DNA from: Sphingobacterium sp.
Lineage (GTDB): Bacteria; Bacteroidota; Bacteroidia; SpSt-205
DNA: 6,437 nt
Direction of reading: 5' to 3'
Assembly (NCBI GenBank): GCA_028276345.1
Contig: JAPYWM010000078.1
Location: 1-6,437 of the forward strand
Within the stretch, counting starts at the first letter, position 1, and each line of letters opens with the position of its first letter. The notes below the pieces were generated by a model that saw only the letters and a list, made by a program, of their open reading frames with translations, ran no database searches and was not told where the DNA came from. Of this stretch, positions 1 to 5,423 are shown piece after piece. Made by a program: the position numbers and the translations under genes.

Positions 1-53
1 CGCAGTCTGCATTTTAGCGTGGGATGATGCTTTTAGGGGTTGCTCTTGTGCGG

Positions 54-197
54 GGTGTGTTGGTGGGGCTCAGGGTGATGTGGGGGGTGGGCCGGCTGAG
101 CGGGTTTGCCTGGCTGGGCGGGTTAGGTATGTTGGTGATGCTCAGGGTGATGTGGGGAGTGGGCCGGCTGGGCGGGTTGTGCGGGTGTGGCGGGTTT
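54..197 (-). repeat. 72-bp tandem duplication spanning the stop codon of the PAQ-rich gene
   Basis: Two direct copies of 72 bp lie at 126-197 and 54-125 and are read on the minus strand. I count 59 of 72 bases identical, with the His-rich part (CAC/CAT CAC CCT GAG ... CAC CAA CA.) best conserved. Being exactly 24 codons, the duplication keeps the frame. The codon aligned with Lys66 (AAA, 195-197) in the upstream copy is TAA (123-125) in the downstream copy, and that TAA is the present stop. Past it, 29 sense codons follow before a second TAA at 33-35. Confidence 0.8.
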
Positions 198-392
198 GGC
201 AGGCTGAGCGGGTTTAGCCGGCTGGGCGGGTTCGGCGGCGGTAGCGGGTTGGGCCGGCTGGGCGGGTTGTGCGGCTGGTTTGCCTGGCTGTTGTGCAGGG
301 GCTGCTTGAGCCGGCTGAGCCGGCTTTTTCTCGGTTTGCGCGCTGAGAAGCGCACCCAGAGCCAAAAAGGCCCCAATGACTACGATACGCAT
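123..392 (-). CDS. Small exported Pro/Ala/Gln-rich protein with His-rich C-terminus
   Basis: I do not recognise a family. The 89-residue product starts with a clear signal peptide: Arg2, a hydrophobic core at about residues 3-17, then Ala18-Gln19, a likely signal peptidase I site. The mature part is low complexity. Residues 24-77 are irregular PAQ/PAK/PAA repeats, and the end holds six His in eleven residues (78, 81, 82, 85, 86, 88). The start at 390-392 is chosen because it gives the signal peptide; the frame stays open upstream to about 860, but only as a shadow of the divergent gene. The Pro-Ala-rich part could be an extended periplasmic or surface linker and the His tail could bind metal; both are inference. 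The stop (TAA, 123-125) lies inside a tandem duplication and the frame continues to 33-35 with a second His-rich tail, so this may be a truncated form of a 119-residue protein. Other frames here are also open because the DNA is repetitive, but none has a signal peptide. Confidence 0.7.
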   Translation of the reverse strand: MRIVVIGAFLALGALLSAQTEKKPAQPAQAAPAQQPGKPAAQPAQPAQPATAAEPAQPAKPAQPAKPATPAQPAQPAHSPHHPEHHQHT

Positions 393-394
393 AC

Positions 395-429
395 CAGATA
401 TAAAAGTATGCAATCCCGTGCAAATACAA
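395..429 (-). promoter_or_regulatory. Probable promoter of the PAQ-rich gene
   Basis: On the minus strand two overlapping near matches to the Bacteroidota -7 element TAnnTTTG occur: TACTTTTA (401-408, 8 bases from the ATG) and TATATCTG (395-402, 2 bases from the ATG). Each has a TTG or TTTG 18 bases upstream (427-429 and 421-424), a plausible -33 spacing. I cannot say which is used. Either way the 5' leader would be very short and carries no Shine-Dalgarno sequence. Confidence 0.4.
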
Positions 430-433
430 GCCC

Positions 434-463
434 CTGACATCCGGAGAGAAATTGCTAACTTTG
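434..463 (+). promoter_or_regulatory. Promoter of the CxxCH choice-anchor gene (leaderless type)
   Basis: TAACTTTG at 456-463 is a full match to the Bacteroidota -7 consensus TAnnTTTG. CTG at 434-436, 19 bases upstream, is a one-mismatch -33 TTG. Only four bases (CAAC) separate the -7 element from the ATG at 468, so transcription should begin at or within a base or two of the start codon. Confidence 0.6.
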
Positions 464-467
464 CAAC

Positions 468-1271
468 ATGCGCTATCTCTGGATAGCGGTGACGGCTTTC
501 TCTCTGCTGGCCCTTCGGGAGGCCAACTCCTCTCAGCCGCCAGTGGCACGCACAGGCGCCCCCTTTGATAATGGTTCCTGTGGGAGCTGCCATAGTGGCG
601 GGACGCCGGCCCCCACAATTACCCTTTCCGTAAACGGCAATCCTGTGGATGGCATGCTGGGTTATCAGCCTGGCGGCGGGCCGCTGAACATGGAAGTGCG
701 CGTTAACCACGGTACCGCAGCGACAGGGGGATTTGAGCTGACGGTGGCGACCCTGCCTACGGCGAGTTCTGCCAACGACCCTACCCCTGCCAATAGCCTT
801 ACTGCAGGCACTGGGAGTACCATTCTGACGGCCCCAGGCGGGCGCAAGTACTTGGGGCATCAGGGGGCGCAGACCTTTAGTGGCGGTCAGGTGAGCTGGA
901 GCTTTACCTGGACACCGCCGAGTACGGATGTGGGGACGCTACGCTGGTATGTGGCCGCTAATGCCGCCAATGGGAATGGTTCTACTTCGGGCGATGCCAC
1001 AGCCACGGCCACCTTTGACATGCCGGCAAATTCTACTGTGCTGCTCCCCACTCAGACTGGAAAACAGCCCCTTTACTGGTATGACCCGCTCAGTCAGACG
1101 CTTACGCTGAAGCGGGTAGCGCAGGCTGAGCTGTACACGATGGAGGGGCGGCTGGTACATACGTTAAGGGGTGAAGGGCCGCATCCCGTGGGACATATTT
1201 CCGGAGTGTATCTCCTGAGGCTTTATCCCGAGGAGGCAGCGCCGGTTACCGTGCGGGTGTGGCTGTATTGA
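468..1271 (+). CDS. Exported CxxCH/choice-anchor V (Reelin-like) protein with T9SS sorting domain
   Basis: The 267-residue product has a signal peptide at about residues 1-19. A short segment around the haem-c type motif C38-G39-S40-C41-H42 follows, preceded by the family's usual TGAP (29-32). A beta-rich domain at about 48-186 resembles the Reelin-like 'choice-anchor V' domain of Bacteroidota: the tyrosine/PGG turn near 66-70, a GGFELTV strand near 87-93, a W-rich strand at 144-149, and the typical YVAANAANGNGS...GD signature at 161-176. Residues about 200-267 look like a type A T9SS C-terminal domain, with a LYTMEGRLV strand and GVYLLRLY near the end. The protein should cross the outer membrane by T9SS and be released or anchored at the surface. 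Covalent haem binding is possible but unproven; CxxCH in this family may serve another role. Its molecular function is unknown. The ATG at 468 sits four bases after a perfect -7 element. The 3' end overlaps the convergent peptidase gene by 26 bp. Confidence 0.85.
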   Translation: MRYLWIAVTAFSLLALREANSSQPPVARTGAPFDNGSCGSCHSGGTPAPTITLSVNGNPVDGMLGYQPGGGPLNMEVRVNHGTAATGGFELTVATLPTASSANDPTPANSLTAGTGSTILTAPGGRKYLGHQGAQTFSGGQVSWSFTWTPPSTDVGTLRWYVAANAANGNGSTSGDATATATFDMPANSTVLLPTQTGKQPLYWYDPLSQTLTLKRVAQAELYTMEGRLVHTLRGEGPHPVGHISGVYLLRLYPEEAAPVTVRVWLY

Positions 1272-2622
1272 TCAGGCCCGCCTTCTGGTAAAATCTTATA
1301 GCGGCGTGGATTCCCCCCCAGAGCTGCCGCAGGCGAAAATGCTCATTGGGGCTGTGAATCTGGTCCGTGGGTAGCCCAAAGCCCATGAGCACGATCGGCC
1401 CGGCGACAACCGTTTGAATAGCGGAGAGGACGGGAATAGAGCCCCCTTCTTTGAGGGGGATAGGGGCTTTGCCGAAAGCTTCCTGGATGGCTTCCGCAGC
1501 TGCCTGATAGAAAGGCGAGTCAATAGGGGTCTCAAAAGCGGGAGCGGGGTCATGCAGGCGCTGGACCGAGACTTTCACACCGGGAGGTGCGAGCGCTTCC
1601 ACATAGGTGCGGAAAGCTTCCCAGATTTTGTCGGGGTTTTGCTTAGGGACGAGGCGCATGGAGACCTTGGCGGTGGCGTAGGCGGGGATGATGGTTTTGG
1701 AGCCTTCGCCGATGTAGCCGCTGTAGAGGCCGTGGATATCCAGGGTGGGGCGGATGGTGGCGCGTTCTAAGGGGGAAAAACCGACTTCGCCCCAGAGAGC
1801 GGGGGCGCCGGTAATGGCGAGATAGTGGGCTTCATGAGCGGGGAGGGTTTGCCATTGTCGGCGGATGGTAGGATCAGGGGGCAGGACTTCCTCGTAAAAG
1901 CCTGGGATGGTGATGCGGCCGTCGGGTCCTTTGAGGCGGGATAGGATAGTCGCCAGCGCCCAGGCGGGATTTTGGACAATACCCCCCAAGGTCCCGGAAT
2001 GGAGGTCGCGGGCTGGCCCATCCACTCGCACCTCCGTGTAAAGCAGGCCCCGTAGCCCTGTCGTGAGCGTGGGAATATCTTCGGAAAAGAAAGCCGTATC
2101 AGAGACGATTCCGGCGTCGGCTTTCCAGAGGTGGCGGTGTTCAGCTAAAACTTTATAGAGGGTTTCGCTGCCGGTTTCTTCCTGGCCTTCGAGGATTACG
2201 TGGAGGGAGATGGGGAGGCCGCCCTGCTCAGACCAGTAGCGCCAGGCGGTAAGGTGGGCCCAAACCTGGCCTTTGTCGTCGCAGGCCCCACGGGCATAGA
2301 GGGCATCTTCTTTTATCGTGGGCTCAAAGGGCGGGGTTTCCCAGAGGTCGAGGGGGTCCGGCGGCTGTACATCGTAATGCCCGTAAAAGAGGAGGGTAGG
2401 GGCGTTGACCGGCCCTTTATAGAAGGCATAGAGGACGGGGGGTTCGCCGTAGCGTGCCGTCTGAAAGCCCAGCTCATGGAGATACTCCTGAAGCCAGTTG
2501 GCGCATTCGTGTAGAGCGGGGTAGTAAGTGGTCTGGGCGCTAATAGTAGGGTAGCGAAGGAAAGTTTTCAGTCCTTCCAGGATGTTGGGGCGCTGCTGCG
2601 CTATCCAGGCCTGTATGTCCAT
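1246..2622 (-). CDS. M20 family metallopeptidase (dipeptidase)
   Basis: This 458-residue protein is a two-zinc M20 peptidase, the carboxypeptidase G2/carnosinase type. The length fits the dipeptidase subgroup. Expected residues are all visible: H82 and D84 in GHYDVQP, bridging D115 in ARGACDDKG, the general base/ligand pair E148-E149 in EGQEETGS, D175 in VSDT, H208 in DLHSG at the start of the lid domain, and H423 in QIHSPNE. EGGSIPV at 392-397 is also typical. The lid/dimerisation domain runs from about 190 to 360. No signal peptide is visible, so it is probably cytoplasmic and cleaves short peptides; specificity cannot be read from sequence. The ATG at 2620-2622 is preferred over an upstream ATG at 2728-2730: the family begins about here, a -7 element lies four bases upstream, and the longer form would overlap the previous gene with a non-conserved, Thr/Ser-rich leader. 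It lies 22 bp after the FG-GAP gene on the same strand. Confidence 0.92.
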   Translation of the reverse strand: MDIQAWIAQQRPNILEGLKTFLRYPTISAQTTYYPALHECANWLQEYLHELGFQTARYGEPPVLYAFYKGPVNAPTLLFYGHYDVQPPDPLDLWETPPFEPTIKEDALYARGACDDKGQVWAHLTAWRYWSEQGGLPISLHVILEGQEETGSETLYKVLAEHRHLWKADAGIVSDTAFFSEDIPTLTTGLRGLLYTEVRVDGPARDLHSGTLGGIVQNPAWALATILSRLKGPDGRITIPGFYEEVLPPDPTIRRQWQTLPAHEAHYLAITGAPALWGEVGFSPLERATIRPTLDIHGLYSGYIGEGSKTIIPAYATAKVSMRLVPKQNPDKIWEAFRTYVEALAPPGVKVSVQRLHDPAPAFETPIDSPFYQAAAEAIQEAFGKAPIPLKEGGSIPVLSAIQTVVAGPIVLMGFGLPTDQIHSPNEHFRLRQLWGGIHAAIRFYQKAGLINTATPAR

Positions 2623-2626
2623 GCGG

Positions 2627-2656
2627 TAAATGTACGGAAAGTGCTTATGGCCACAG
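2627..2656 (-). promoter_or_regulatory. Probable promoter of the M20 dipeptidase gene
   Basis: TACATTTA (2627-2634, minus strand) matches TAnnTTTG in seven of eight bases and ends four bases before the ATG at 2622. CTG at 2654-2656 is 19 bases further upstream, the same CTG-N19 arrangement as at 434-463. The -33 side lies inside the end of the preceding FG-GAP gene, so the peptidase could be expressed on its own as well as by read-through. Confidence 0.5.
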
Positions 2657-4744
2657 GAGTCGGTGGGTGGAGATGTGGTCTTTGTCCGTGATGCGGAGGA
2701 GGTAAAGGCCTGGGGTGTGTGGCTTCTCAAAGAAAGTAGGCTGGGAGCTGGTGGTTTCCCAGAGAGTTTGTCCGAGAGGGGTCAGGAGCGTAAGGGAGAG
2801 GGGTGTGGTGGTGTGGAGGTAAAAGCCGGTTTCAGTACGGGTAAGGCGGTAGGTGTGGGCTGGGGCTTGTGGCGGGGAAGCGAATGAAGTAGCAAAGCTC
2901 TCCAGTCGGTATAGGGTTACCCCCCCCCGGCGTAGGCCGATAGCGAGCCAGGTGCTGTCGTTGAAGGCCCAGGTGGAAGGGCTGGTGAAAGTACCGGGCT
3001 GGATAACTACGGAAAGGTCGCCCACCGAAGGCCAAGCGGCAGTAGGACTACTCCAATCGGGCTGATAGACGCGAAGAAAGCCGGTGATATTGCCCACAAG
3101 GAGGAGCGGACCTGCCCCCGGGGTAGGGAGAATGGCAGGCCGAGCATAGCCGAGGAGGGTGCTTAGAGTGTCTCGCACTTCTATCTGGCCGAGATAGTCG
3201 GTGAGAAGCTGGAAGGCGCCATTCTGGTTGGTGAAGAGGGCGAGGCGGCCGTTTCGGGTGCCGACGAGGAGGTCGAGGTCGCCGTCGTTATCTATATCGT
3301 AGAGGAGGGGGGCGGCTTCGCTGCTGACCGAGAGGAAGGACTGGGAGAGTAGTTGAAAGTTGGTAGATGCCGGGGAGGTTTCTTCCCAGCGCCAGATAGC
3401 GCCGGTGCTAGTGCCCATGAGGAGGTCGAGGCGGCCATTACCGTCGATGTCGCCGGTCGTGAAGATGGGGGCGATGAGATTGGCGAACTGGGGGAGGTTG
3501 AGCCAGTTGGAGTCGGCGAGGGTGAAGCCGCTTGGGCCGCCCCAGAAGAGCCAGGCTTGGGTGCTGGGGCCGGTGGGGGTGTACGTCTGGCGGCAGGTGA
3601 GGATGAGGTCGGGGTAGCCGTCTCTATTGAGGTCGGCGAAGGTGGGGTGGGCGCCGGTGCCGATGTCTATCATGGTATTGTGGAGCCAGCCGATGATGGG
3701 TGGGGCCCAGGCCGGGGAATCTACGCGGCCGACATTGGGGTAGAGCCAGACGCTATGGCGGTCGGTGCCGGCCAGACCGTCGTTGTTGGCTACGAGGAAG
3801 TCGGGTTTGCCGTCGCCGGTGACATCTTCGTAGTAAGCGGCGGGAAAGTCTGGCATCACGGCAGGCGCAAAAAGGGGATAGGGGGCCTGGGCGGTAGCAG
3901 AATCTATATGGGCGATGGTTCGGGTGCCTGTATTATAGCCTGCTATGAGGTAGGGCGGCCCAAAGTCCCCCACAATGATGTCTATGAGCGTGTCGCCATT
4001 GAGCTGGATGGGGAGGAGGCTGCCGCCCGTATGCTGGGTGCGTAATTGGCGCTGACCAGGCCCACAAGTGTAGGTGGAGAAGGAAAACACATTCGTGCTG
4101 TAGTTGTAGTTTTCGTAGATATGGCCCCAGCAGCCCGAGGCAAGTTCTAAGATAAGGGTATCGGGACGGCCCAGAAGTTCTATGGCTTTGTTGCGGTGCC
4201 ATTCGATGAGCGTGCCCAGTACTTCATAGACGAGAAAGTCCACATCGCCATCGCCGTCTATGTCGGTGATGCCGGGGATATCGATAGCGCCACTGTAAAG
4301 GGCGGTTGTGTAGCTGTAGTAGGTGCTTTTCAGGGTGTCGTAGGTAAGCTGCCAGAAGGGCGGGGAGCCGGTGGGGTGGATGTTGCGGTAGACGCGGACA
4401 TTAGAGCCGACGGGACTGGCGGTAAAAAGGTCTTTATCCCCATCGCCGTCATAGTCGCGCAGGAGCATCCAGTGGGTGAGGCGGGGGAAGTAAAAGCTGA
4501 GATCCGGCCGGTAGCGCCACTGCAGGCTTTGCTTTTCAAAGACGAGGAGGCGATTGTCCATGCGGTCAAAGGCGATCAGTTCGGGCTGGCCGTCAGCCGT
4601 CAGGTCTATGGTAGAAAACTGCGGAGCGTGCAGACCACCCGCCCAGGCATTATAGAGGGTGTCGCCGGGTTTCCACACGACCTGTGGGAAGGTGGGAGCC
4701 ATTTGGGCATAAGTGAGGGTTACAAGGGTGAAGAGCGGACGCAT
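2645..4744 (-). CDS. Exported FG-GAP/VCBS repeat protein with T9SS sorting domain
   Basis: The 699-residue product has a short signal peptide (hydrophobic 3-11, likely cut between A13 and Q14). About eight Ca2+-loop motifs of the D-x-[DN]-x-D-G-x-x-D-[LF] kind follow, near residues 47-56, 97-106, 161-170, 247-256 (degenerate), 307-316, 371-380, 432-441 and 483-492. These are typical of FG-GAP/VCBS repeats that build integrin-alpha-like beta-propeller blades. Between 510 and 625 the repeats fade. Residues about 630-699 look like a type A T9SS sorting domain, with a PLGQTLWE strand and GLYLLRITDKD near the C-terminus. It is therefore probably a secreted or surface-anchored protein, perhaps adhesive; the ligand is unknown. 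The start at 4742-4744 is chosen over an upstream ATG at 4769-4771 because it leaves the signal peptide at the N-terminus and lies four bases after TATCTTTG. A G9 tract (2920-2928) falls in codons 606-609, just before the sorting domain. Confidence 0.9.
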   Translation of the reverse strand: MRPLFTLVTLTYAQMAPTFPQVVWKPGDTLYNAWAGGLHAPQFSTIDLTADGQPELIAFDRMDNRLLVFEKQSLQWRYRPDLSFYFPRLTHWMLLRDYDGDGDKDLFTASPVGSNVRVYRNIHPTGSPPFWQLTYDTLKSTYYSYTTALYSGAIDIPGITDIDGDGDVDFLVYEVLGTLIEWHRNKAIELLGRPDTLILELASGCWGHIYENYNYSTNVFSFSTYTCGPGQRQLRTQHTGGSLLPIQLNGDTLIDIIVGDFGPPYLIAGYNTGTRTIAHIDSATAQAPYPLFAPAVMPDFPAAYYEDVTGDGKPDFLVANNDGLAGTDRHSVWLYPNVGRVDSPAWAPPIIGWLHNTMIDIGTGAHPTFADLNRDGYPDLILTCRQTYTPTGPSTQAWLFWGGPSGFTLADSNWLNLPQFANLIAPIFTTGDIDGNGRLDLLMGTSTGAIWRWEETSPASTNFQLLSQSFLSVSSEAAPLLYDIDNDGDLDLLVGTRNGRLALFTNQNGAFQLLTDYLGQIEVRDTLSTLLGYARPAILPTPGAGPLLLVGNITGFLRVYQPDWSSPTAAWPSVGDLSVVIQPGTFTSPSTWAFNDSTWLAIGLRRGGVTLYRLESFATSFASPPQAPAHTYRLTRTETGFYLHTTTPLSLTLLTPLGQTLWETTSSQPTFFEKPHTPGLYLLRITDKDHISTHRLLWP
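2920..2928 (-). repeat. G9 homopolymer in the FG-GAP gene coding strand
   Basis: Nine C on the plus strand, read as nine G on the coding strand (R606-G607-G608-V609). It is the longest homopolymer in the window. With eight G the frame would read TAA immediately after the tract. With ten G it would enter a frame that stops at 2832-2834. Both remove the C-terminal sorting domain. Confidence 0.85.
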
Positions 4745-4748
4745 TTGG

Positions 4749-4756
4749 CAAAGATA
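4749..4756 (-). promoter_or_regulatory. -7 element of the FG-GAP gene promoter
   Basis: TATCTTTG on the minus strand is a full match to TAnnTTTG. Four bases (CCAA) separate it from the ATG at 4742-4744, implying a leaderless transcript. I see no good -33 TTG at 17-21 bases upstream; that region lies inside the opposed SPOR-like gene. Confidence 0.55.
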
Positions 4757-4759
4757 ACT

Positions 4760-4767
4760 TACATTTG
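4760..4767 (+). promoter_or_regulatory. -7 element of the SPOR-like/phosphoesterase operon
   Basis: TACATTTG is a full match to TAnnTTTG, six bases (CCAAGT) before the ATG at 4774. It is only three bases from the opposed -7 element at 4749-4756, so polymerase should not be able to occupy both promoters at once. No clear -33 TTG is seen at the usual spacing. Confidence 0.55.
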
Positions 4768-4773
4768 CCAAGT

Positions 4774-5421
4774 ATGCGCTGGTGGTTGATGCTATTTGGG
4801 CTGAGTCTGATAGGCAGTGGACTTTATGCCCAGCAGAAGAAAAAGGGTGGCGACCCGCAAAAAGCCCTCAAAAAAGAATGGAAAAAGAAAGCCAAACAGT
4901 ATGTAAAGAACCCGCTGGCCCTCAAAGCGCGGGAGGAAGGCTTTCAGCGGCAGATTCAGAACAAAGACCAAGAGATAGAGGAGCTCACGAAGCGCAATCG
5001 GGAGCTTCAGGAGCGGATAGCCGAGTTGGAAAATCAACTTCGGGCGCGTCAGTATAGCTATGATTCCTTGCAGAGCGAGGTGACTCGGCTGAGGGCGGCC
5101 TATGAAGCGGAAAAGAAGCAGGCCAGGCTGGATGTCATGCCGGGCCTCGTATTTAAGGTGCAGATAGGGGCATTTCGGCTATTTGACATGCGGAAGTATG
5201 CGCAGGATAATCCATTTTTTGAGGCGGAGGCGCTGGGGGATATCAATCGCTACACGGTGGGGCGGTTTCGGGATTTAGCGCTGGCCGAGGCTTTTCAGAA
5301 GGATATTAAGCGCTTAGGTATTCGGGACGCGTGGATTGTGCCGTTTAAGGATGGCGTGCGCATTACGATGAAGGAGGCGAAGGAGCTTTTGAAGGCGCAG
5401 GGTGCCTTTTCGGGTGATTAA
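4774..5421 (+). CDS. Exported coiled-coil protein with SPOR-like C-terminal domain
   Basis: The 215-residue product has a signal peptide (hydrophobic 3-18, likely cut between A19 and Q20). A strongly basic stretch, rich in Lys, spans 21-45. A long predicted coiled coil at about 56-118 is charged, with Leu/Ile heptad positions (for example QEIEEL, RIAELENQL). The C-terminal domain at about 125-206 begins FKVQIGAF (127-134) and includes YTVGRF (160-165) followed by an alpha-helix and a final beta-strand/helix. That pattern is the SPOR-like fold seen in many Bacteroidota envelope proteins; SPOR domains bind denuded peptidoglycan glycans at division sites. I infer a periplasmic, possibly peptidoglycan-associated role; the coiled coil may mediate oligomerisation. 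The ATG at 4774 is chosen because the upstream in-frame ATG at 4765 lies inside the -7 element and would place extra residues before the signal peptide. It is the first gene of an operon with the phosphoesterase, two bases downstream. Confidence 0.82.
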   Translation: MRWWLMLFGLSLIGSGLYAQQKKKGGDPQKALKKEWKKKAKQYVKNPLALKAREEGFQRQIQNKDQEIEELTKRNRELQERIAELENQLRARQYSYDSLQSEVTRLRAAYEAEKKQARLDVMPGLVFKVQIGAFRLFDMRKYAQDNPFFEAEALGDINRYTVGRFRDLALAEAFQKDIKRLGIRDAWIVPFKDGVRITMKEAKELLKAQGAFSGD

Positions 5422-5423
5422 GA

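Larger units (their letters stand above)
4745..4771. repeat. Perfect 8-bp inverted repeat in the divergent promoter region
   Basis: TTGGCAAA (4745-4752) and TTTGCCAA (4764-4771) are perfect inverted copies separated by 11 bases. Each arm contains the TTTG end of one of the two opposed -7 elements plus the bases between that element and the start codon. It could be an operator for a dimeric regulator (centres about 19 bp apart), or simply the result of two similar promoters facing away from each other. Confidence 0.65.

Noticed and set aside
1..12. Start of another minus-strand gene (ATG at 10-12) running off the window
   Set aside because: Only four codons are visible and no -7 element precedes the ATG, so nothing supports it.
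24..437. Plus-strand Gly/Leu-rich open frame and other open minus frames over the repeat gene
   Set aside because: They come from the periodic GC-rich repeat DNA. Only the frame with a signal peptide at 390-392 makes a plausible protein.
3353..4045. Long plus-strand open frame (230 codons), Gly/Val/Glu-rich
   Set aside because: It is exactly antisense to the Ca-loop repeats of the FG-GAP gene. Repeated GAT/GAC/GGC codons keep the opposite strand open, and there is no promoter, signal or family likeness.
4196..4789. Plus-strand open frame of 197 codons rich in Val/Ala/Gly
   Set aside because: It is antisense to the N-terminal FG-GAP region and runs through the divergent promoter. Its composition is that of a shadow frame.
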